From the NCBI GenBank assembly GCA_002470605.1, contig DKND01000002.1:1477-8374 (forward strand): a stretch of DNA of 6,898 bases, in the 5' to 3' direction. Shown piece after piece: positions 1-5,635 of this stretch. The notes under the pieces are model-generated. The model did not search any database. It saw only the letters and a program-made list of their open reading frames with translations, and had not been told where the DNA came from. The first letter of the stretch is position 1, and every line of letters starts with the position of its first letter. Made by a program: the position numbers and the translations under genes. This DNA comes from Opitutia bacterium UBA7397 (GTDB lineage Bacteria > Verrucomicrobiota > Verrucomicrobiia > Opitutales > UBA953).

Positions 1-525
1 GACGCGGGCAAAGCCAAGGCCGTAGACCCCGTCGACCGGGCCAGCAGCATCGTCAACGCCGTCGCCTGCTTTTATCCTCCAGTCGACTTCATCAACTGGG
101 CCAAAGAAGGCGACAGCAACGAAGGCATCGGTCCGCTCAATACCCGTATACCTGCCTTTGGCCCTTTGGTCGAAACCCCTGAAGGTAAAGCAAAGCTCGG
201 ACGTGAGCTCTCGCCGTTGACTTGGGTAAATAAGAACCAACCCCCGACCTACATCGTCCAAGGCGATGCCGACCCGTTGGTGCCGCATTCACAAGCCACG
301 CGCTTTCAGAGCAAAGCCGTCGAAGTTGGCGCCAAATGCGAAGTACTCATCCGGCTCGGGGGTGGTCACGGCGGCTGGAACGAGATGACCGACGACATCT
401 CAAGAATGGCCCAATGGTTCGACTTACACCTTCTGGGCAAACAACCCTCTCAGCCTTTTAACTTCGCCGTCTCATCGCTTCCAAGCACGCCTACGGCTAA
501 GAAAACACCGCCAACCAAGAAGTAA
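1..525 (+). CDS. alpha/beta hydrolase, C-terminal part (esterase / prolyl-oligopeptidase-like)
   Basis: The reading frame is open from the first base of the window, so the start and the nucleophile-serine region lie upstream. The 174 visible residues look like the C-terminal half of an alpha/beta hydrolase of the esterase (BD-FAE / peptidase S9-like) type. Visible landmarks are a strand with FYPPVDF (24-30), then SPLTWV (71-76), then YIVQGDADPLVP (84-95), where D91 is the likely catalytic Asp of the G-x-x-D-x-x-VP motif. GGGHGGW (120-126) follows, with H123 as the likely catalytic His, and then a final amphipathic helix (MAQWFDLHLLGK). The last 25 or so residues are a Ser/Thr/Pro/Lys-rich tail outside the fold. 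Substrate cannot be read from this part; carbohydrate esters or peptides are both possible. No terminator is visible after the TAA stop, and pyrF starts 54 bases on in the same direction. Confidence 0.85.
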   Translation, partial: DAGKAKAVDPVDRASSIVNAVACFYPPVDFINWAKEGDSNEGIGPLNTRIPAFGPLVETPEGKAKLGRELSPLTWVNKNQPPTYIVQGDADPLVPHSQATRFQSKAVEVGAKCEVLIRLGGGHGGWNEMTDDISRMAQWFDLHLLGKQPSQPFNFAVSSLPSTPTAKKTPPTKK

Positions 526-579
526 GCCGAGGCTGAGATTTACGCTGGCAGATTAGGTCGAGTGATTCTACAAAGTCTC

Positions 580-1284
580 ATGGCTTCGCCCTGTCGACTT
601 ATCCTCGCCCTTGACGTTGAGACGAAAGAAGAGGCTCTCGCTCTGGCCCGTCCGTTAGCCGGCAATTTGGCTTGGGTGAAGCTAGGCTTGCAGCTTTTTA
701 CCCGCCACGGGCCGGGCATCGTGGATGAATTCCATGCCATGGGTTTCAAGGTATTCTTAGACCTGAAGTTCCACGACATCCCGAACACCGTCTCGTCCGC
801 GATTAAGAGCCTCAAGGGGCGCCCTTGCTCGTTGCTTACTATCCATGCGTGCGGCGGACCCGAGATGATCGCCCGCGCCACTGAAGCGGCGCGTGACACC
901 CTTCCCAACTGTCAGGTTCTCGGCGTCACCGTGCTCACCTCGATGGATCAAACCCAACTGTCAGCCATCGGCGTTAAAAGCTCCACGGAAGAACAAGTCC
1001 GCCTACTCGCCCGCATGGGAACTCAGGCCGGACTCAACGGTTTGGTTTGCTCACCGCTTGAACTTTCAATCCTTCGCTCAGAACTTGGCGCCGGGCCGAC
1101 CTTAGTAACCCCCGGCATCCGCTATCCTAGCGCCGCGGCCGACGATCAGAGCCGTGTCATGACTCCAGCTCAAGCCGCGGCTGCTGGTGCCAGTTTCATC
1201 GTCGTCGGGCGCCCTATTCTCAAGGCCACCGACCCTTTCGCCGAGACCCTTAAAATACGCCGAGAAATCGGCGAAGCCCTTTGA
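580..1284 (+). CDS. pyrF: orotidine 5'-phosphate decarboxylase
   Basis: This cytosolic enzyme decarboxylates OMP to UMP, the last step of de novo pyrimidine synthesis. The 234-residue protein has the expected TIM-barrel landmarks. LILALDV (7-13) is the first strand, with D12 at the usual phosphoribosyl-contacting position. VKLGLQLF (33-40) follows. The catalytic D-x-K-x-x-D-I-P signature is at 61-68 (D61, K63, D66). Near the C-terminus are VTPGIR and VVGRPI, the phosphate-gripping motifs. Length fits the family (about 230-245). The ATG at 580 was chosen because it places the first strand close to the N-terminus, as in known PyrF proteins. An in-frame GTG at 562 would add six residues (MILQSL) and cannot be excluded, since neither start has a strong Shine-Dalgarno. 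The TGA stop overlaps the TTG start of ispD, so the two genes are probably translationally coupled. Confidence 0.96.
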   Translation: MASPCRLILALDVETKEEALALARPLAGNLAWVKLGLQLFTRHGPGIVDEFHAMGFKVFLDLKFHDIPNTVSSAIKSLKGRPCSLLTIHACGGPEMIARATEAARDTLPNCQVLGVTVLTSMDQTQLSAIGVKSSTEEQVRLLARMGTQAGLNGLVCSPLELSILRSELGAGPTLVTPGIRYPSAAADDQSRVMTPAQAAAAGASFIVVGRPILKATDPFAETLKIRREIGEAL

Positions 1285-1985
1285 TCAAGCCTGACGACAT
1301 CCTGATTCTCTTAGCCGCCGGCTCTGCCCGACGCATGCAAGCTGTCGTGGATGACAAGATTACGGCTCATTTGGCGGGGCGGCCGGTTTTTATTCATTCC
1401 CTCGCGGCATTCTTAAATTCCGGCACTATCAGCCGAGTGATCATCACCTACCGGGATGAAACCCAACTGACGCGCCTACGAGCGTTGCTGGTAGAAAACC
1501 CCTTACCTGCCTGTCCGATTGATTTTGTCCCAGGCGGAGAATCCCGTCAGGCTTCCGTTTTGGCCGCACTACTCGCCTGTGCCGGGCATCAAGGCTTGGT
1601 TCATATTCACGATGGGGCCCGCCCTCTCATCACGCCTGAAGCGATCCGAAAAGTAAGGGATAAAGCCATTGAAACCGGTGCCGCCATTCTGGCGGGACGC
1701 TCGGCCGATACCGTCAAGATTGCGCGCGCTGATTCTCCAGCCGTCGAAACCTCTCCGGATCGTGGATTAGTATGGACGGCAGAGACCCCGCAAATTTTTA
1801 AGACCCAGACCGTACTGAAAGCCTACCAGAAAGTAACCGAGCTTGGACGCAAAGTAACCGACGATAGCTCTGCGGTCGAATTAGTCGGACAAGAAGTATC
1901 CCTGGTCGAAAACCCTTCCGTTAACTTAAAGTTAACTCGCCCGGCGGACTTCGTCCTCGCCGAAGCTATCCTGAAGTCGCGCTAA
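1281..1985 (+). CDS. ispD: 2-C-methyl-D-erythritol 4-phosphate cytidylyltransferase
   Basis: IspD joins MEP and CTP to give CDP-methylerythritol plus pyrophosphate in the non-mevalonate isoprenoid pathway (cytosol). The 234 residues show the family pattern: N-terminal LLAAGSARRM (10-19), a lysine at 26 ahead of LAGRPVFIHSL (31-41), GGESRQASV (85-93), HDGARPL (110-116, D111 expected to coordinate Mg), WTAETPQIF, VTDDSSAVE, and NLKLTRPADF with K217. Two spots differ from the consensus: the glycine of AAGxGxRM is alanine (A16), and the usual Pro-Lys-Gln around the first catalytic lysine reads Asp-Lys-Ile. The key lysines remain, so activity is likely. The start is the TTG at 1281 inside the TTGA overlap with pyrF; the first downstream ATG (1335) would destroy the nucleotide-binding loop. 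No ispF fusion or ispF neighbour is present. PyrF feeds the CTP pool that this enzyme uses. Confidence 0.94.
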   Translation: MIKPDDILILLAAGSARRMQAVVDDKITAHLAGRPVFIHSLAAFLNSGTISRVIITYRDETQLTRLRALLVENPLPACPIDFVPGGESRQASVLAALLACAGHQGLVHIHDGARPLITPEAIRKVRDKAIETGAAILAGRSADTVKIARADSPAVETSPDRGLVWTAETPQIFKTQTVLKAYQKVTELGRKVTDDSSAVELVGQEVSLVENPSVNLKLTRPADFVLAEAILKSR

Positions 1986-1989
1986 GCGC
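1979..1989. repeat. short palindrome over the ispD stop
   Basis: GCGCT-A-AGCGC is a perfect inverted repeat centred on base 1984, inside the ispD TAA and just before the stop of the convergent minus-strand gene at 1990. It could form only a four-pair stem with a three-base loop and has no T-run on either side, so it does not qualify as an intrinsic terminator. It is recorded because it sits exactly at the meeting point of two convergent genes. Confidence 0.3.
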
Positions 1990-2451
1990 TCAGAAGCCTG
2001 CTTGTCGTAAGGCGACGTCGAGCTTTGCCTGGAAGTCGGTGATATCTTCCTGACTTGGGCGGTAATTAGGGACGCGCGGCACCATGCCGGGACGGCCGGC
2101 TTCGTCGATATACCAATCCGCCTTCTGACTATCAGAGAATGTCACATTACCGCTGACCATCGTTCCGGGACGCGTGATAGCATCGACTTCGACGGTCACC
2201 GGAACCGGGACGCCCGGGGTCGTAGCCACCGCTTCGCCTTCCGGGACTGGATCAACAGCCGCTTCTTCTTTCTTAGGCTCTTCTTTTTCCACCAAAGACA
2301 AGTTGAGATCATCCACCAAAAAACGGGCGTCCATGTATGTCATCGAGACGCCGAGCTCGGAAGAGATTTTACCCTGAATCTGAGATAGAGACAAACCGTC
2401 GGCTACCCATTGGGAAACCTGTGTAACTTGTTTAGGAGTGAGGCTGGCCAT
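1990..2451 (-). CDS. uncharacterised 153-residue protein, possible Verrucomicrobiota/Opitutae family
   Basis: I do not assign a function. Three parts are visible. Residues 1-55 are helical, with LTPKQVTQVSQWVADGL followed by LSLSQIQGKISSELGVS and a helix around MDARFLVDDLNL; the spacing resembles a helix-turn-helix or other small helical bundle. Residues 56-84 are a low-complexity linker rich in Glu, Lys, Pro, Val and Ala. Residues 85-153 begin with a probable beta section (VTVEVDAITRPG, VSGNVTFSDSQKADWYIDEAGRPG) and end in a helix (QEDITDFQAKLDVALRQAGF). There is no signal peptide or membrane segment, so it is probably cytosolic. The whole pattern resembles uncharacterised proteins I recall from Opitutae, not confirmed here. 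ATG at 2451 has a weak upstream TTAGGT on the minus strand. It is the only minus-strand gene in the window, divergent from menB and convergent with ispD. Confidence 0.8.
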   Translation of the reverse strand: MASLTPKQVTQVSQWVADGLSLSQIQGKISSELGVSMTYMDARFLVDDLNLSLVEKEEPKKEEAAVDPVPEGEAVATTPGVPVPVTVEVDAITRPGTMVSGNVTFSDSQKADWYIDEAGRPGMVPRVPNYRPSQEDITDFQAKLDVALRQAGF

Positions 2452-2464
2452 GGACCTAAGTTGT

Positions 2465-2519
2465 GGGGGTCTCCGACGATTTTCAAGCGTGTCGTCGCTT
2501 ATTCATTGGAAATCCCCCC
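2465..2519. promoter_or_regulatory. inverted repeats in the divergent gap before menB
   Basis: The 89-base gap between two divergent starts (2452-2540) must hold the promoters of both genes unless one is read from outside. Two inverted repeats are visible. CGACGA at 2474-2479 pairs with TCGTCG at 2492-2497 across a 12-base loop. GGGGG at 2465-2469 can pair with the C-run at 2514-2519 and would enclose the first stem. They could form a leader hairpin or an operator for a dimeric regulator. No convincing -35/-10 pair was found on either strand, so assignment as regulatory is inference from position. Confidence 0.3.
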
Positions 2520-2540
2520 GACGCCCTGCAAGTTATTGCC

Positions 2541-3386
2541 ATGGCATCCGAGATTCATTGGCAAAAGAGCGGAGACTTCACCGATATCGTCTACGAGAAG
2601 TCCGATGGGGTCGCCCGCGTGACCATCAATCGCACCTCGCGCCGCAACGCCTTCACCCCCGACACGGTGGCCGAAATGATCCGTGCCTTCAGCGACGCGC
2701 GTGATGACACCCGCATTGGCGTGGTTTTACTTCGCGGTGCCAACCCGCAAACCGACGGCAAATTCGCCTTCTGCGCCGGTGGAGACCAAAAGATACGCGG
2801 AGACAAAAGCGGCGGCTACATCGGAGAAGACGGAGTCCCGCGCCTCAACGTCCTAGATTTACAAAAACTTATTCGTTCGATGCCCAAGGTCGTCATCGCC
2901 CTCGTCGCTGGCTACGCCATCGGCGGAGGCCATGTCTTACACGTAATTTGCGACCTCACCATCGCGGCCGATAACGCGATCTTCGGTCAAACTGGTCCGA
3001 CCGTGGGCAGTTTTGATGGCGGATTCGGCGCTTCTTACCTCGCCCGGATCGTCGGACAGAAAAAAGCCCGTGAGATCTGGTACCTTTGCCGGCAATACGA
3101 CGCCAAAGAAGCCTTAGAAATGGGCCTGGTAAATACCGTCGTACCTTACGCCCAATTAGACGCTGAAGGCATCAAATGGGCCCAAGAGATCATGACCAAA
3201 AGCCCCTTGGCGATTCGTTGTCTCAAATCTGCTTTCAACGCCGAGCTCGACGGCCAAGCAGGTATCCAAGAACTTTCCGGTAACGCCACTTTACTCTATT
3301 ATCTTTCCGAAGAAGGTGATGAAGGTCGCTCCGCTTGGAACGAAAAACGTCCTCCCAACTTCCGCAAATTCCCTTGGCTCCCATAA
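2541..3386 (+). CDS. menB: 1,4-dihydroxy-2-naphthoyl-CoA synthase
   Basis: MenB closes the second ring of the menaquinone head group, converting o-succinylbenzoyl-CoA to 1,4-dihydroxy-2-naphthoyl-CoA in the cytosol. The 281-residue protein is a crotonase-fold enzyme that follows E. coli MenB closely as I remember it: ITINR-like VTINRTSRRNAF (27-38), FCAGGDQKIRGD (77-88, oxyanion-hole region), LNVLDLQ (102-108), VAGYAIGGGHVLH (122-134), IFGQTGPTVGSFDGG (147-161), then GQKKAREIWYLCRQYDAKEA and a C-terminal EKRPPNFRKF. G152 in QTGP marks the bicarbonate-dependent class; the other class carries an Asp cofactor residue there. S157 and D159 match the conserved active-site pair. ATG 2541 gives the usual N-terminus; a longer frame from GTG 2463 adds an unrelated 26 residues. 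It is the first gene of the rightward series, and its 3' end overlaps the next gene. Confidence 0.97.
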   Translation: MASEIHWQKSGDFTDIVYEKSDGVARVTINRTSRRNAFTPDTVAEMIRAFSDARDDTRIGVVLLRGANPQTDGKFAFCAGGDQKIRGDKSGGYIGEDGVPRLNVLDLQKLIRSMPKVVIALVAGYAIGGGHVLHVICDLTIAADNAIFGQTGPTVGSFDGGFGASYLARIVGQKKAREIWYLCRQYDAKEALEMGLVNTVVPYAQLDAEGIKWAQEIMTKSPLAIRCLKSAFNAELDGQAGIQELSGNATLLYYLSEEGDEGRSAWNEKRPPNFRKFPWLP

Positions 3387-3958
3387 ATCCTATTCGCGTC
3401 ACCGAACGCGCGCAAAAGCTCGCGATAGAAGCAATCAACCCAGGAGACATCGCCATCGACGCTACCGCCGGCAAAGGCAGAGATACGGCTTTCCTTGCCC
3501 AAGCCGTAGGCCCAGGCGGCCATGTTCATGCCTTCGACATCCAAGACGAAGCCCTGCGCTCCACCCATAACCTGCTAGAAGCGGCCGGCTTGTTGGAGCG
3601 AACGACCCTGCACCATCGGAGCCACGCCGAAATCAACGATGCCATCCCCGCGGCGCATCACGGCAAAGTTGCCGTCGCGCTTTTTAACCTTGGGTACCTG
3701 CCAGGCGGAAACCCCGCCATCATCACGCAGCCAGCGACTACCGCTCAAGCCCTCCAAGCAGCCCTTAAGCTCTTGCGACCCTCTGGACGCCTTGTTTGCG
3801 TAGCATATACGGGCCACCCTGGCGGATCAGAGGAATCAGATATCGTTCTGGCATTCGCTCAAGAGCGCGAGCAATCAGGCGATAGCGTAGAGAAAATCGG
3901 CTACTTTCCGAATCCAGGAAAACCTTGGATTTTAGTAGTCACAAAGAAATCTGCTTAA
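3374..3958 (+). CDS. mnmM: MnmM/YtqB-family SAM-dependent methyltransferase (probable tRNA wobble-uridine methylase)
   Basis: This is a class I methyltransferase of the PF06962 family, once labelled putative rRNA methylase. Characterised members (B. subtilis YtqB, renamed MnmM) methylate the aminomethyl group of the modified wobble uridine in tRNA. Visible motifs, numbered from TTG 3374, are IDATAGKGRDTAFL (28-41, SAM-binding loop), HVHAFDIQ (50-57, D55 as the acidic ribose ligand), VALFNLGYLPGG (101-112, the family hallmark) and YTGHPGGSEE (145-154). Length is 194, typical of the family. Start choice is uncertain: TTG 3374 overlaps menB by 13 bases and gives the usual short N-terminus; TTG 3335 would add 13 residues read from menB codons; there is no ATG near. 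The overlap suggests co-translation with menB, although the pathways are unrelated. The substrate is inferred from family membership only. Confidence 0.85.
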   Translation: MAPINPIRVTERAQKLAIEAINPGDIAIDATAGKGRDTAFLAQAVGPGGHVHAFDIQDEALRSTHNLLEAAGLLERTTLHHRSHAEINDAIPAAHHGKVAVALFNLGYLPGGNPAIITQPATTAQALQAALKLLRPSGRLVCVAYTGHPGGSEESDIVLAFAQEREQSGDSVEKIGYFPNPGKPWILVVTKKSA

Positions 3959-3968
3959 GGACATTTTC
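3956..3968 (+). promoter_or_regulatory. ribosome binding site for the epimerase-like gene
   Basis: TAAGGA at 3956-3961 sits seven bases before the ATG at 3969 and is the clearest Shine-Dalgarno in the window. It overlaps the TAA stop of the methyltransferase gene, so ribosomes finishing that gene end on the next gene's binding site. This supports both the start choice and coupling. Confidence 0.7.
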
Positions 3969-4847
3969 ATGCCGGCAGACTCTCGCATCATACTTACTGG
4001 CGCTTCCGGTCTGGTCGGCAAAGCCCTGACAGTCCGACTTGAACAAGAAGGCTATCAGGTTGTTCCGATAAAGTGGCGCGATGCAGCACCAGCTAATTTC
4101 GATGTCAGGCAACTTGAGGGCGCTACCGCCGTCATCCACCTTGCCGGTGAAAAGATCGCGCAACGCTGGACTCCCTCCGCGCGTGAACGCATCCTAGGTA
4201 GTCGCAAGGAAGGCACGATAGCTTTAGCCGAAACCTTGGCAAAGCTGGAGCACAAGCCCCGCTGCTTCATTTCGATGTCAGGCCTGAATCGCTATGGAAG
4301 CAGCCGGCATGAACTCTTGGACGAAAACAGCCCGGTGAAAATCGAAGGGTTTTTAAGCGAAGTCGCGGAAGCTTGGGAAAACGCCACTGCCGCCGCGGAG
4401 AGCGCTGGCATCCGTACCATTCATCTCCGGACGGGTATGGTCCTTGCCGCCTCCGGGGGAGCGCTCAAAGCCATGCTTCCCGCCTTTCGCCTTGGCCTGG
4501 GCGGCCCCCTCGGACCTGGCACCCAACGACTCAGCTGGATAAGACTCGGTGACCTCGTCGACCTCATCATCTGGGTCCTGGCCCATGAATCCTGCCGCGG
4601 TCCCCTCAATGCCGTCGCGCCCCAGGTAGTCACCCAAGCGGGATTCGCCCGCGCCCTCGGCCATGCCCTACGTCGTCCAGCGATCCTGCCCCTACCCGCC
4701 TGGCTAATATCTTTATTATTCGGTGCTCTGGGCCGGGAGACGATCCTGGCGGACTTGGCGGCCAGTCCCGCGCGAGCCCTCGAAGGCGGATTTAAGTTCA
4801 AGACTCCAGGTCTGGCCGAAGCCCTCCCGCTGGCGTTAGGCGAATGA
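3969..4847 (+). CDS. TIGR01777-family NAD(P)-binding epimerase-like protein (YfcH/SDR39U1 type)
   Basis: This 292-residue protein is an atypical extended short-chain dehydrogenase of the TIGR01777 family (E. coli YfcH, human SDR39U1). The physiological substrate of the family is not established as far as I know. The Rossmann glycine motif TGASGLVG is at 10-17. It is followed by the family blocks VIHLAGEKIAQRWTPSARE and ILGSRKEGT, an SMSGLNRYGSS segment carrying the active-site-region Tyr, GFLSEVAEAWE, LRTGMVLAASGGALKAMLP, LGLGGPLGPGTQRLSWIRLGDLVDLI and GPLNAVAPQVVT. The C-terminal RPAILPLPAW and GFKFKTPGLAEAL are the expected DUF1731-like tail. The short leucine-rich stretch LPAWLISLLFGALG belongs to this tail and is not a membrane anchor. 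Length fits the family (about 295-300). It lies 10 bases after the methyltransferase gene and has a good binding site. Confidence 0.92.
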   Translation: MPADSRIILTGASGLVGKALTVRLEQEGYQVVPIKWRDAAPANFDVRQLEGATAVIHLAGEKIAQRWTPSARERILGSRKEGTIALAETLAKLEHKPRCFISMSGLNRYGSSRHELLDENSPVKIEGFLSEVAEAWENATAAAESAGIRTIHLRTGMVLAASGGALKAMLPAFRLGLGGPLGPGTQRLSWIRLGDLVDLIIWVLAHESCRGPLNAVAPQVVTQAGFARALGHALRRPAILPLPAWLISLLFGALGRETILADLAASPARALEGGFKFKTPGLAEALPLALGE

Positions 4848-4888
4848 TTTTGGATTGAAGCACCGGCCCCATGGGAGAATGTGGAACC

Positions 4889-5632
4889 ATGGTCCGTGCC
4901 ACTTTTGCCTTCCTGTTATTGCTCATCGTCGGTTGCGACGATCATTCATCCGCCAACTCCCGGACCTTGGACGTGGAAGACCCAGATTTCCGCCAAGGTC
5001 AGCTTTACCAAAAGCAGGGAGAAAATCGCAAAGCCTTGGAATGTTTCCTGAAGGTAATCGATGCTCGCAAAGGTGCCGCCGAATCTCATCTCGAAGCCGG
5101 GAGGATGTATAGCGACCTCCTGGATCCGCTGCCAGCAATCTATCACTTCAACCAATATATCCGGCTTAAGCCCAACTCACAACAAGCGGAAATCGTCGGG
5201 CAGATGATCAAGACGGCCGAGAAACAATATTTACAACAACTTCCCGGTCGGCCCTTGAGCGCGGACGCCGGAAGCAGCCTCGATGCGAATCAGACCATCC
5301 GTCGTCTGCAGAATGAAAACGATAAATTGAAACGGGAAGTAGCTGACCTCAGCCGCGGACAACGCCCGGCGGAAAATAAGACCACCCCGACTATCAGCGC
5401 CTCCGGCAAGCCCGAGAAAACCATCAGCAGCAACCCCGTCGCGACACCGCCGGAGAACAAAGGCAATATTCCAAAGACCTATGTGGTCCAAAAGAATGAC
5501 AACCTTTCCATCATCTCCCGTAAGATTTATGGTACCAGCAACCGGGCCACGGACATCTTCAAGGCCAACAAAGACAAGATGGCCAGCCCCGCCACGCTGC
5601 AAGTAGGGATGACCTTGGTCATTCCGGAGTGA
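4889..5632 (+). CDS. lipoprotein with TPR-like repeats, coiled coil and C-terminal LysM domain
   Basis: This is a predicted envelope lipoprotein of 247 residues. MVRATFAFLLLLIVGC is a type II signal peptide with lipobox IVGC and lipidated Cys16. DD at 17-18 follows; in enterobacteria such aspartates favour inner-membrane retention, but that rule may not hold here. Residues about 32-99 form two TPR-like helical pairs (FRQGQLYQKQGENRKALECF and HLEAGRMYSDLLDPLPAIYHF). Residues about 132-156 look like a short coiled coil (IRRLQNENDKLKREVADL). A Pro/Thr/Ser/Lys linker leads to a LysM domain (198-246) beginning YVVQKNDNLSIISRKIYG and ending LQVGMTLVIP, expected to bind peptidoglycan. ATG 4889 is preferred over in-frame ATG 4871 because it begins directly with the basic residue and hydrophobic core of the signal. 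Its role is probably in cell-wall or division-associated scaffolding, which is inference. recF follows after only three bases. Confidence 0.88.
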   Translation: MVRATFAFLLLLIVGCDDHSSANSRTLDVEDPDFRQGQLYQKQGENRKALECFLKVIDARKGAAESHLEAGRMYSDLLDPLPAIYHFNQYIRLKPNSQQAEIVGQMIKTAEKQYLQQLPGRPLSADAGSSLDANQTIRRLQNENDKLKREVADLSRGQRPAENKTTPTISASGKPEKTISSNPVATPPENKGNIPKTYVVQKNDNLSIISRKIYGTSNRATDIFKANKDKMASPATLQVGMTLVIPE

Positions 5633-5635
5633 ACC
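5626..5635 (+). promoter_or_regulatory. ribosome binding site for recF
   Basis: GGAG at 5626-5629 lies six bases before the recF ATG at 5636 and is made from the last codons (GAG-TGA) of the lipoprotein gene. The spacing fixes the recF start and implies that translation of recF is coupled to the lipoprotein gene upstream. Confidence 0.65.

Noticed and set aside
525..534. AGCC-GA-GGCT inverted repeat after the hydrolase stop
   Set aside because: The loop would be two bases and no T-run follows; not a plausible terminator.
562..579. GTG start for pyrF six codons upstream
   Set aside because: Not excluded, but the ATG at 580 places the first barrel strand where the family has it and no clear ribosome site favours the GTG.
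2004..2016. GTCG-TAAGG-CGAC hairpin as a terminator for ispD
   Set aside because: A four-pair stem without a following T-run, located inside the coding sequence of the opposing gene; too weak to call.
2463..2540. 26-residue N-terminal extension of MenB from a GTG
   Set aside because: The added residues do not resemble MenB N-termini and would run through the divergent promoter gap; ATG 2541 gives the normal family length.
2452..2540. Sigma70-type promoters in the divergent gap
   Set aside because: Several TTG-containing hexamers exist (for example TTGAAA and TTGCAG on the minus strand), but none has an acceptable -10 at 16-18 bases.
4353..4801. Long minus-strand open frames opposite the epimerase-like gene
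   Set aside because: They lie wholly inside a clearly recognisable plus-strand gene, have no recognisable domains and are rich in Arg/Ala/Gly as expected from antisense reading of GC-rich coding DNA.
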